Part shown: positions 16,700 to 24,317 of the stretch, piece after piece
Layout of the letters: the number at the start of each line of letters is the position of its first letter
Position numbering within the stretch: position 1 is the first letter of the stretch
From: Lysobacterales bacterium CG02_land_8_20_14_3_00_62_12
GTDB lineage: Bacteria; Pseudomonadota; Gammaproteobacteria; Xanthomonadales; Ahniellaceae
Assembly (NCBI GenBank): GCA_002785585.1
Contig: PEUI01000305.1
Location: 28,438 to 54,155 of the forward strand
DNA length: 25,718 nucleotides
Direction: 5' to 3'
Position numbers and translations under genes: made by a program
Notes under the pieces: generated by a model
Told to the model about the DNA's origin: nothing
The model's input: the letters and a program-made list of their open reading frames with translations, nothing else
Database searches by the model: none

Positions 16700-17719
16700 C
16701 TACGGTGCGGCCAGTCGGCGGCGTTTCGGAAAACCCACCATGCGTTGGCCTTGTTCATCCCAAAGTTTCAGCCGCGCACAGCGCCAGCTCGACCACAAGG
16801 TGATGCGCGGCGCTTTCTGCAACAGCGGACTCGACTCAAAGCATTCGCGCAATCGATAGTTCGGAATCCGGCTCGCCAGATGGTGGATATGGTGATAACC
16901 GATATTGCCGGTGAACCAATGCAGCACCCGCGGTAGATCGAAGAACGAGCTTCCCGACACCGCCGCCTGCGCCGAATCCCAGTCGGCGTCTCGGGTCCAG
17001 TAGGCGCCTTCAAACTGGTGTTGGCAGTAGAACAGCCACACGCCCAGCGCCCCCGCCAGCAGCAGGATCGGCAGGTGCACCAGCAGCACGGTCTGCCAGC
17101 CGATCCACCAGGCCATCGCGGCGCCCACCGACACCAGCATCAGGTTATTGAGCAACACGCTCATCCATTCGCGCCGGAACGACCACGGCAAATCAAACGG
17201 AAACCGATGCTTGACCAAAAACTGCCAGGCCGGGCCGACCCCCAACAACACCGGCGTGCTGCGGTAGAGCCGATACAGCAATCGTCCCCACAGGGATCGG
17301 GACTGATATTCCTGCACGGTCAGGGTTTCGATATCGCCGAGCGTGCGCCGATCCAGATTGCCCGAAGTACCGTGGTGAATGTTGTGCGTTTTGCGCCAAT
17401 AGCCATAGGGAAACAGCGTCATCAGGCCGAGTACCGCGCCGATCAGATCATTGCCACGCTTGCTGGACAAAAACGACCCATGTCCGCAATCGTGCTGGAT
17501 GATAAACAGGCGCACGTACAAGCCAGCCGTGGGCAGCGCCAGCAGCAAGGTCCAGCCATAGCCCCAATCGATACTCTTGGCCATCAGCGCCCACAACAGC
17601 AGGAACGCGGGGAAGGTGTTCAGCAACTGCCAGACCGCGCGCGGCCATTGCGGACGCGCAAAGCGGGCGCACATCTGGCGCAAAGTGGCAGCAGGGATGG
17701 TTTCAACCAACTTGCTCAA
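16700..17719 (-). CDS. Membrane fatty acid desaturase (type 1, omega-6/delta-12-like)
   Basis: A di-iron integral-membrane desaturase that puts double bonds into acyl chains of membrane lipids using O2 and an electron donor. From the chosen start it has 339 residues and the three histidine boxes of the family: HDCGH (76-80), HNIHH (112-116) and HHIHH (276-280), plus HQFEG before the last box. Two pairs of hydrophobic segments flank them. The open frame reaches 17815, also a TTG, but those extra 32 residues do not look like protein. The TTG at 17719 has GGAG eight bases upstream and gives MSKLVETIPAATL. The exact regioselectivity cannot be read from the sequence. It is convergent with aroB. 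Confidence 0.85.
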   Translation of the reverse strand: MSKLVETIPAATLRQMCARFARPQWPRAVWQLLNTFPAFLLLWALMAKSIDWGYGWTLLLALPTAGLYVRLFIIQHDCGHGSFLSSKRGNDLIGAVLGLMTLFPYGYWRKTHNIHHGTSGNLDRRTLGDIETLTVQEYQSRSLWGRLLYRLYRSTPVLLGVGPAWQFLVKHRFPFDLPWSFRREWMSVLLNNLMLVSVGAAMAWWIGWQTVLLVHLPILLLAGALGVWLFYCQHQFEGAYWTRDADWDSAQAAVSGSSFFDLPRVLHWFTGNIGYHHIHHLASRIPNYRLRECFESSPLLQKAPRITLWSSWRCARLKLWDEQGQRMVGFPKRRRLAAP

Positions 17720-17893
17720 GCGAAAGACTCCGGTTATTGGTAGACAGGTCTGGCGCAGCCGTTCGACGCCGACGCAGCAACATAGCAGAGCGACCTTAAT
17801 TTCCTGTTGTGGCAAGCATCATTTATCGTGACAACCTCTGGCACCGGAACATGCCATCAAAAACTTTGCACACCCCGACCAAAAGGACGGCCG

Positions 17894-18166
17894 ATGGCAA
17901 GGGAAGACTGGCGCGCCATCGTGCACTACATCGACAAGGACAACCCGACGCGAGCCAAGCGCTTCGGGCCGGAGCTGCGCGACAAGGCAAAGCCGCTTGC
18001 ACGGCTTCCATCGCTTGGCCGCGGAGGGCGGCCGGGCTTGGCCGAGTGGTGGCGCGAACGGGTCGTGCATCCGAACGACATCGTTTTTTATCGTGTGCTG
18101 GACGAGGCCCGCACCGTCACCATTTTGCGAGCGTCAAAGGATGGCCTTCGGCAATGCTATTTTTGA
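17894..18166 (+). CDS. RelE/ParE-family toxin, orphan and probably 5'-damaged
   Basis: A 90-residue frame beginning MAREDWRAIVHYIDKDNP. It matches the helical hairpin and sheet of ParE-type toxins (REDWRAIVHYI, NPTRAKRF, LGRGGRPGLAEWWRERVV, IVFYRVLDEARTVTILRA). ParE proteins poison gyrase and RelE relatives cleave mRNA on ribosomes. The usual N-terminal first strand and WTPEA-like residues are absent here. A second ATG at 17851, one frame off, encodes MPSKTLHTPTK, which resembles the normal ParE beginning; this suggests a small indel split the gene. The C-terminus (SKDGLRQCYF) is also unusual. No ParD/Phd-like antitoxin precedes it. I therefore read it as a relic, although a functional short form cannot be excluded. 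Confidence 0.65.
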   Translation: MAREDWRAIVHYIDKDNPTRAKRFGPELRDKAKPLARLPSLGRGGRPGLAEWWRERVVHPNDIVFYRVLDEARTVTILRASKDGLRQCYF

Positions 18167-18398
18167 AGCGCGGTCGGCCACGCCGGACGGCACCACCACC
18201 AAAACCGCCAGCAGTGGGAGAAGCTGGCAGGCCGGGAGCGGCAACAGGAGCAGGAACCGGCCAGGGCGCAAAAGATCGAGCGCGATCACTCACCCGGCCT
18301 GTTGTCAAACGTGCTGGACCGGAGAATCACTTGCCATTAGCCTGGTTTATGTAGTAACATGGCTACACATCATTCAAGCATACTGCTGAGGTGCCGCT
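18167..18398 (+). other. Non-coding spacer with possible coding relic between two toxin genes
   Basis: No complete gene is visible in 18167-18330. After the ParE-like stop codon the same frame stays open to about 18340. It is rich in Q, E, R and H (for example QQWEKLAGRERQQEQE), like the charged C-terminal tail of a plasmid mobilisation or other coiled protein. It has no start codon or Shine-Dalgarno. It could be a remnant of a decayed mobile insertion. The last 70 bases carry the promoter of the phd-vapC operon. Confidence 0.3.
18331..18367 (+). promoter_or_regulatory. Promoter and palindromic operator of the phd-vapC operon
   Basis: TTGCCA (18331-18336) and TAACAT (18355-18360), 18 bases apart, form a plausible sigma-70 promoter. 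The inverted repeat TGTAG-N8-CTACA (18350-18367) straddles the -10 box. That is where Phd-type antitoxins, alone or with their toxin, normally bind to repress their own operon. GAGGTG (18388-18393) is the ribosome binding site of the first gene. Confidence 0.6.
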
Positions 18399-18653
18399 AT
18401 GACCATTACCACCTTATCAAGCCGCGAGTTCAACCAAGGGGCGAGCGAGGCAAAGCGGGCCGCAAACAACGGGCCAGTGATCATCACCGATCGAGGTCGA
18501 CCGGCCCATGTACTTATGCGCTTCGAGGACTATCAGCGGCTCACCAGGCAGCGGCGCAACATTGCCGATGCACTGGCTATGCCAGGGTTTGCCGACATCG
18601 AGTTTGAGCCACCGCGCGTGACCATCGAAACCCGGCCCGCTGATTTCTCATGA
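18399..18653 (+). CDS. Phd/YefM-family antitoxin
   Basis: An 84-residue antitoxin. The N-terminal half (MTITTLSSREFNQGASEAKRAA then GPVIITDRGRPAHVLMRFEDY) is the Phd/YefM fold that dimerises and binds operator DNA. The C-terminal part (about 58-84, ending VTIETRPADFS) should be the flexible toxin-neutralising tail. GAGGTG lies five bases before the ATG. Its last codons overlap the toxin start by four bases (ATGA), as in most toxin-antitoxin operons. It is expected to block the PIN RNase next to it and to repress the shared promoter at 18331-18367. Confidence 0.92.
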   Translation: MTITTLSSREFNQGASEAKRAANNGPVIITDRGRPAHVLMRFEDYQRLTRQRRNIADALAMPGFADIEFEPPRVTIETRPADFS

Positions 18654-19078
18654 TGTATGTTCTCGATACCAACGTGGTGTCCGAACTGCGCAAGGTGCGG
18701 CTTGGCAAGGCCGATACGAACTTGACGGCATGGACACAAAGCGTTGATGCCGCCGACCTCTTTGTGTCGGCGATCACCATCATGGAATTGGAGCTTGGCG
18801 TTCTGTCGATTGAACGCAAGGACGCGACCCAAGGCGCCATGCTGCGCTCGTGGCTGGAACACCACGTATTGCCCGAGTTCTCCGGCCGCACGCTACCGGT
18901 CGATACCGCCGTGGCACAACGCTGCGCCCGGCTGCATGTGCCTGACAAGCGCGGCGAGCGTGACGCGCTCATTGCAGCAACCGCCCTGGTGCATGGCATG
19001 ACGGTGGTCACTCGCAACGTCGCTGATTTCAAGCCCACCAAAGTGGCCATCATCAATCCGTGGGAGGCTCAGCAATGA
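18650..19078 (+). CDS. vapC: VapC-family PIN-domain toxin (RNase)
   Basis: A 142-residue PIN-domain endoribonuclease with the complete acidic metal-binding set: D6 (VLDTNVVSEL), E46 (ITIMELELGV), D105 (GERDALIAATAL) and D126 (TRNVADF). VapC toxins cut tRNA or rRNA and stop growth when not held by their antitoxin. It overlaps the Phd-like antitoxin by four bases, so the pair is a type II toxin-antitoxin module that looks intact. The ending PTKVAIINPWE is typical of the Phd-linked VapC subgroup. A 24-codon frame overlaps its stop (from 19075) but has no recognisable product. The module sits between the desaturase and the acyl-CoA dehydrogenase, neither of which shows a link to it. Confidence 0.93.
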   Translation: MMYVLDTNVVSELRKVRLGKADTNLTAWTQSVDAADLFVSAITIMELELGVLSIERKDATQGAMLRSWLEHHVLPEFSGRTLPVDTAVAQRCARLHVPDKRGERDALIAATALVHGMTVVTRNVADFKPTKVAIINPWEAQQ

Positions 19079-19277
19079 CACACGACAAGAAACGCATAGG
19101 GTGTCAAATAAGGAAAAGCAGGCGTGCCGGTTCACAAGACAGAAGGTAGCGGCGGAAGGCCCGCGAACCGGGAACAGGGCGACGCACCCAACTGGTCGCC
19201 ATCTTCCGGACCCGCGCACTTGCCAGCACTGATCGACTAAGACGACACTTCCACCCCCCGCCCTCAAGGAGACACCC

Positions 19278-21050
19278 ATGGCCGCCGAAATTGCTGCACC
19301 GTCGATTGCCCCATCGACCCTGCTCAAGGAACAAAGTGTCGCGAAGAATCTTTTTTTCGGCGAGATCGTCGAAGAAAATCTGTTTCCCTACCCGCGCATG
19401 CGCGAACGGGATCGCGAATTGCTCACCGCCATGGTCGACGCCATCGACGATTTCCTGAAGGATTCGCACGCCGACCTGAAGCAGTGGGACCGCGACGCCC
19501 ACCAGCCCGAAGCGTTTATCCAGTCACTGCGGGAGATGGGCTTGTTCGGGCTGATCATCCCCGAAGCCATGGGCGGGCTGGAACTCTCCAACGCCGCCTA
19601 CGCGCGCGTCTTGTCCGCCACCAGCGGCCATGACAGCTCGGTGTCGCTGACCATCGGCGCGCACAGCTCCATTGGCATGAAAGGCCTGCTGCTATTCGGC
19701 AGCGCCGCGCAAAAGGCCAGCTACTTGCCGCGCCTCGCCAGTGGCGAATTGATCGCTGCGTTCTGTCTGACCGAGGCCGGCGCCGGCTCCGATGCCGCTT
19801 CGGTGCGCACCCGCGCGACCCGCAATGACGACGGCAGTTGGACCTTGAACGGCGAAAAAATCTGGATCACCAACGGTGGCATCGCCGGCCTGTACACGGT
19901 GTTTGCCCGCACCGACACCGACGCCGGCAAGATGACCGCGTTCGTCGTCGAGGCGGCTTGGCCCGGCGTCAGCCATGGTCCGCACGAAGACAAAATGGGC
20001 ATCCGCGCATCGAGCACCACCACGGTGGCATTCAGCGACGTGCGGGTACCGCCAGAAAACGTCCTGGGCGACGTCGGCAAGGGCTTCAAAGTAGCGATGG
20101 CGATTCTCAACAATGGCCGTACCGGCCTTGGCGGCGGTGCCGTCGGCGGCATGAAAGCACTGATCAAACTGGCGACCCAGCAAGCCCTGGACCGCAAGCA
20201 ATTTGATCGCCCGATTGCCGAGTTCGGGCTGGTCCGCGAAAAAATCGCCCAGTTGACGGTGGATTGCTTCGCTGCCGAAAGCGCGGTCTGGATGGTGGCA
20301 CACTACATCGACTCCGGTTGCAGCGACTATTCGGTAGAAGCCGCCATCAGCAAAGTATTTGCCAGCGAAGCGATCCAGCGCGGCGCCTACGAGGCGCTGC
20401 AAATCGCCGCCGGCAATGGCTACATGCGCGAGTTTCCCTACGAACAGATCACCCGCGACGCGCGCATTTTGTCGATCTTCGAGGGCACCAACGAAATCCT
20501 GCGGCTGTATATCGCCCTGTCTGGATTGAAAGACGTCGGCACCACGCTGGCCGGTCTGAAGTCCGCCATCGGTGACATCTTCAACAACCCGATCAAGGGC
20601 TTTGGCGTACTCGGTGGCTACGCCGGCCGACGCGCCCGCGAAGCCACCGGCATCGGCACCGACAAGATTTTGCGCAACCTGCATCCGCGCCTGCGCAAAG
20701 CCGCCGGGATCTATGAAAAATATGCCGTCGAGCTGTCCATCGTCGCCGACCAATTGCTGCGCAAATACGGCAAGCGCATCGCCGACTTGCAGTACCAGCA
20801 AAAGCGCGTCGCCGACATCAGCATCGACCTGTTTGTCGGCCTCTGCGTGCTGTCGCGGGCCGACACCCTGCTCAACGAGAAACATCCAGAAGCCGATGCG
20901 GCGGTCAGCATCGCGGAGATATTTTCCCGCCAGGCGCGCCGCCGACTATCGCGCAACGTGCGCGCCGTCAGCCACAATGAAGACCCGGCTTTCGACCAGC
21001 TCGCCGCCACCATTCTTGCGCGCGGCAAATACTTGTGGGATGTCATCTGA
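19278..21050 (+). CDS. Acyl-CoA dehydrogenase, VLCAD/ACAD9-like long form
   Basis: A 590-residue FAD enzyme that introduces the trans-2 double bond into acyl-CoA in beta-oxidation. Visible are the N-terminal helical domain, FAD and substrate signatures CLTEAGAGSDAAS and WITNGG, FSDVRVPPENVLG, and RILSIFEGTNEILRLYIALSG, in which E402 is the predicted catalytic base. About 150 extra residues follow the core, as in mitochondrial VLCAD/ACAD9 and their bacterial relatives, so long-chain substrates and membrane association are likely. AAGGAG lies six bases before the ATG. The preceding 199 bases (19079-19277) contain nothing I recognise. The electron acceptor is normally ETF, whose genes are not here. 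Confidence 0.92.
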   Translation: MAAEIAAPSIAPSTLLKEQSVAKNLFFGEIVEENLFPYPRMRERDRELLTAMVDAIDDFLKDSHADLKQWDRDAHQPEAFIQSLREMGLFGLIIPEAMGGLELSNAAYARVLSATSGHDSSVSLTIGAHSSIGMKGLLLFGSAAQKASYLPRLASGELIAAFCLTEAGAGSDAASVRTRATRNDDGSWTLNGEKIWITNGGIAGLYTVFARTDTDAGKMTAFVVEAAWPGVSHGPHEDKMGIRASSTTTVAFSDVRVPPENVLGDVGKGFKVAMAILNNGRTGLGGGAVGGMKALIKLATQQALDRKQFDRPIAEFGLVREKIAQLTVDCFAAESAVWMVAHYIDSGCSDYSVEAAISKVFASEAIQRGAYEALQIAAGNGYMREFPYEQITRDARILSIFEGTNEILRLYIALSGLKDVGTTLAGLKSAIGDIFNNPIKGFGVLGGYAGRRAREATGIGTDKILRNLHPRLRKAAGIYEKYAVELSIVADQLLRKYGKRIADLQYQQKRVADISIDLFVGLCVLSRADTLLNEKHPEADAAVSIAEIFSRQARRRLSRNVRAVSHNEDPAFDQLAATILARGKYLWDVI

Positions 21051-21144
21051 ATCGGCAATGGATTTGAGCTGACCCGGCGCCGGTTTCATTGCTAAGCTGC
21101 CCGCGCTTTCCAAACCTTCCCGCAGACACAACGGAGCATCGCAC

Positions 21145-21513
21145 ATGATTGGTTACGTTACCCTGGGTTGCAACGACATGGCGCGCGGCGCGGCTTTCTA
21201 CGACGCGCTACTGGCCGAACTCGGCGCCAAACGGATGATGGAGTCGGATCGATTCATCGCCTGGTTTGTCAGCCCGGGGACACCCGGCCTGTCGATCATC
21301 AAACCCTACGACGGCAATCCGGCCAGCGTCGGCAACGGTGTCATGGTCGGTCTGGTCGTGCAAAAGCCGGAACAAGTCGACGCCCTGCACCGCAAAGCCC
21401 TGGCGTTGGGCGCAAAAGATGAAGGCGCGCCGGGTCCGCGTGGTCCCGGCTTTTATGCCGGCTATTTCCGCGATCTCGACGGCAACAAACTCAACTTCTT
21501 TTGCATGACCTGA
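21145..21513 (+). CDS. VOC-fold (glyoxalase/bleomycin resistance-like) protein
   Basis: A 122-residue single-domain vicinal-oxygen-chelate protein. The two beta-alpha-beta-beta-beta halves are visible: MIGYVTLGCNDMARGAAFYDALLAELG at the start and FYAGYFRDLDGNKLNFF at the end, the latter with the typical RDLDGNK-x-N strand. The family includes glyoxalase I, dioxygenases and antibiotic-binding proteins, so the substrate cannot be named. Metal-ligand positions are not obvious; several acidic residues could serve. GGAG lies eight bases upstream of the ATG. It lies between the acyl-CoA dehydrogenase (94 bases upstream) and the signalling gene, with no sign of shared function. Confidence 0.88.
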   Translation: MIGYVTLGCNDMARGAAFYDALLAELGAKRMMESDRFIAWFVSPGTPGLSIIKPYDGNPASVGNGVMVGLVVQKPEQVDALHRKALALGAKDEGAPGPRGPGFYAGYFRDLDGNKLNFFCMT

Positions 21514-21674
21514 ATCCAGCCCGCCCCGATTGCCGCAGAGTCGCTCGGATCGATCGCGGCGACGTGCCACCGCGGCGCTGGCCAATCCGGGACCGGATCC
21601 CGGCCAACGTGCATCCGCTGGCGTTCAGCCGCTTCCGGCATTAGGCTTCGGGGTAATGAGAACCGGGGAGCGCC

Positions 21675-24230
21675 GTGACCAATGTCCTGCTGACTGAGAA
21701 CTCTGTGACCCGGCGCCGGGCGATCGCCTCGGTGCTTTCGAGCGCGGGTTATACGGTGCAGCCGCTGGCCGGCTTCGAGGAACTCTTCGATTATCTGCAA
21801 CGCATGCCGCGTTCTTCCAGCGAGATCGGCGCGGTGGCGGTGGGCTGGCCGGACTATGGCGAAGCCAAGGCCGACGAAATTTTTGATCTGCTGACCCGCG
21901 ACGCTTTTGAACATCTTCCGGTGCTGGTGCTGGCCGACTCCAACAGCCCGGGCGCGGTCAACTGGATGATGAAGCGGCCGCGCGCGGCATTGCTCAACTG
22001 GGGAGACTACAACGAAGCCGGCGAGGCTTTGAACAAGCTCCTGCATCCGAGCGCGAACGCCAACTTGCAGCCGGACGCCGCGGTTCATACCGGCATGCGG
22101 GTGTTGCTGGTGGATGACTCCGCCACCGTCCGCCTGGCGTTTCAGAAGCTGCTGAGCAAACAGGGTTATCTGGTCGAATTGGCCACCAGCGTGATCGACG
22201 CCAGAAAAAAACTCGACGAACATGTCTTTGATATCGTCGTCACCGACTACTTCATGCCGAATGAAAACGGCACCGAGTTGATTCGCGCCGTCAAGTCCAC
22301 GCCGAGCCTGAAGACGATGATCTGCGCGGTCATCACCGGCACCTACTCCGACCAGGTAATCAATGATTCGCTGGCCTCGGGCGCGATCGAATGCATGTTC
22401 AAAAGCGAATCCAAAGAGCTGTTTCTGGCGCGGTTGCATTCGCTCGCCCGCATGGTCCAGGATCGCAAAACCGTGGATGCCGAACGGCGCCGCCTCGAAG
22501 GCATTCTGGCCTCGGTCGGCGATGGCGTGTATGGGGTGGATCGCAGCGGACTGATCCAATTCGTCAATCCGGCGGCGGTGGATTTGCTGGGCTTTGCCAG
22601 CGCCACCGATCTGGTCGGCAGTTTGGCCTACGAGAAGTTTCATCACGCTTTTGAAAATGGCGCACCAATGCCGCGCAGCGCCTGTTTTCTGTCGCAGTGT
22701 TATCAGAACGGATCGCAAGTACCCAACTGGCAAACCCTGTTCATTACCTCGGCGCGACGGCCGCTGCCGGTCGAATGCACGGTATTTCCGATGTTGGTTG
22801 ACGGCGTTCGCCAGGGCTCGGTAATTGCGTTTCGAGATATTTCGGCACGCCGCGTGCTGGAAGAAGAATTGCGCTGGCAGGCGCAACACGACTCGCTCAC
22901 CAAGCTCAACAACCGCGCTTTCCTGGAAAGCCAACTGGAACAGGAAGTCACCCGGCTGAAGCGTACCGATCAGACCTCGCTGCTGCTGTTCATCGACGTC
23001 GACCGTTTCAAGTTCATCAACGACACCGCCGGCCATACCGCCGGCGATCAATTGCTGATCGAAGTCAGTGCCCGATTGAAATCACGTTTGCGCCAATCCG
23101 ACCACCTCGCCCGCATGGGTGGCGACGAATACGCGATCATCCTGCGCAATGTCACTGGCCAGGACATCGACGCCCTTGCCGACGAGTTTCGCCGTTCGCT
23201 TACCGGCATCCCCTTTGTTTACGCCAGCAAAAGCTATCGCATCACCGTGTCGATCGGCGTGGCGCGGATGGATCGCCTCACCGAATCGCCGGCCGAGGCA
23301 ATGGCCAACGCCGATATCGCCTGCCACCTGGCCAAGAACGGCGGCCGCAATCAAACCCACGTATTCACCCCGGAATCCGACGAACGTGCCAGCATGGACC
23401 TGGAACTCGGCTGGTCATCGCGGCTGGAAGACGCCATCCGCAACGACGGCTTTGTGTTGAGCTACCAGCCGATCGTGCCGCTGGCGGATTTTTCCGATGA
23501 AGCCGATCCCGCTGTGCATACCGAGCCCTATTTCGAAGTCTTGCTGAGGCTCCGCGATCCGCACGGAAAACTGTTGTCGCCGGGCGCTTTCCTGCCCACC
23601 GCCGAGCGCTTCGGCATGATGCAGGAAATCGACCGCTGGGTGATCCACAACGCGTTTCGCGCCCTGCACGAAATCCACCGCCAAGGCCGCAAGGTGCGGC
23701 TATCGATCAACCTGTCGGCGCAATCCCTGGTCAATTCGGCCACCTCCAGCTATGTCACCGACAAGCTGGTGGAGTTCGATATCGATGCGCGCCAGATCGT
23801 GTTTGAAATCACCGAGTCACGCGCGGTCAGCAATCTGGAAGCGGCACGCGCCCTGATCGGCCATCTGCGTGCGCTCGGCTGCCAGTTTGCGCTGGATGAC
23901 TTTGGCGTCGGTTTCTCCACCTTCTCGCACCTGAAACATCTCGATGTCGATTATCTGAAAATCGACGGTTCCTTCATCCAGGGATTACTCGAAGACAAAA
24001 TCGACCAGGCCGTCGTCAAAGCGATCACCGGCATCGCCCATTCGGTTGGCAAACGCACCATCGCCGAATTCGTTGATCGGCCGCAGGTATTGCCCTTGCT
24101 GCGCGAATGCGCGGTCGATTATTTGCAAGGCTATTTCATCGGCGAACCGCAAATCGGGCTGGAAAAAGCCCTGCCGTTTGCCAGCTCCGCCGAAGCCATC
24201 GGCCCAGCCCGACTGGTCGCCGCTTCCTGA
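21675..24230 (+). CDS. Pseudo-receiver-receiver-PAS-GGDEF-EAL cyclic-di-GMP protein
   Basis: An 851-residue soluble protein. Residues 1-125 resemble a receiver but lack the acidic pair and phosphoacceptor (TENS, AVAVGWPDYGE), so they look like a pseudo-receiver. Residues 141-260 form a normal receiver with D147/D148 and phosphoacceptor D191 (VVTDYFMPNENG). A PAS domain spans about 275-400. The GGDEF domain has GGDEY (482-486) and an upstream RxxD inhibitory site (R473-D476), so it can probably make cyclic-di-GMP under product inhibition. The EAL domain has EVLLR for EALLR (E621), SINLS, FEITES, DDFGVGFS (D741, D742), YLKIDG (K762) and QGYFIG, so phosphodiesterase activity is likely. The start is a GTG four bases after GGGGAG. 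No cognate kinase is adjacent. Confidence 0.92.
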   Translation: MTNVLLTENSVTRRRAIASVLSSAGYTVQPLAGFEELFDYLQRMPRSSSEIGAVAVGWPDYGEAKADEIFDLLTRDAFEHLPVLVLADSNSPGAVNWMMKRPRAALLNWGDYNEAGEALNKLLHPSANANLQPDAAVHTGMRVLLVDDSATVRLAFQKLLSKQGYLVELATSVIDARKKLDEHVFDIVVTDYFMPNENGTELIRAVKSTPSLKTMICAVITGTYSDQVINDSLASGAIECMFKSESKELFLARLHSLARMVQDRKTVDAERRRLEGILASVGDGVYGVDRSGLIQFVNPAAVDLLGFASATDLVGSLAYEKFHHAFENGAPMPRSACFLSQCYQNGSQVPNWQTLFITSARRPLPVECTVFPMLVDGVRQGSVIAFRDISARRVLEEELRWQAQHDSLTKLNNRAFLESQLEQEVTRLKRTDQTSLLLFIDVDRFKFINDTAGHTAGDQLLIEVSARLKSRLRQSDHLARMGGDEYAIILRNVTGQDIDALADEFRRSLTGIPFVYASKSYRITVSIGVARMDRLTESPAEAMANADIACHLAKNGGRNQTHVFTPESDERASMDLELGWSSRLEDAIRNDGFVLSYQPIVPLADFSDEADPAVHTEPYFEVLLRLRDPHGKLLSPGAFLPTAERFGMMQEIDRWVIHNAFRALHEIHRQGRKVRLSINLSAQSLVNSATSSYVTDKLVEFDIDARQIVFEITESRAVSNLEAARALIGHLRALGCQFALDDFGVGFSTFSHLKHLDVDYLKIDGSFIQGLLEDKIDQAVVKAITGIAHSVGKRTIAEFVDRPQVLPLLRECAVDYLQGYFIGEPQIGLEKALPFASSAEAIGPARLVAAS

Positions 24231-24258
24231 CCGAGCCGCCCAAAAAAGCGTGATGCAT

Positions 24259-24287
24259 TTGGCGTTTGCCACCGGCAGGAATATAGT
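24259..24287 (+). promoter_or_regulatory. Candidate sigma-70 promoter for the terminal secreted-protein gene
   Basis: TTGGCG (24259-24264), a 17-base spacer and TATAGT (24282-24287) give a near-consensus promoter: one mismatch in the -10 and two in the -35. Transcription would begin about 24 bases before the ATG at 24318. Confidence 0.55.
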
Positions 24288-24317
24288 CGGCCCGGCAATT
24301 GCCATGGAGGATCCATC

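Noticed and set aside
17720..17815. Upstream 32-residue extension of the desaturase frame
   Set aside because: It begins at a TTG without Shine-Dalgarno, and its residues (ALLCCCVGVERLRQTC) do not resemble a desaturase N-terminus.
19692..20885. 397-codon minus-strand frame opposite the acyl-CoA dehydrogenase
   Set aside because: Shadow of a strongly conserved enzyme gene; no plausible domain.
21587..21603. Hairpin CCGGGA-N5-TCCCGG between the VOC gene and the signalling gene
   Set aside because: The six-pair stem is not followed by a T-tract, so I do not call it an intrinsic terminator.
21462..23051. 529-codon minus-strand frame opposite the GGDEF/EAL gene
   Set aside because: It mirrors the codon periodicity of the sense gene, which has clear conserved domains. 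Long antisense frames are common in GC-rich coding DNA.
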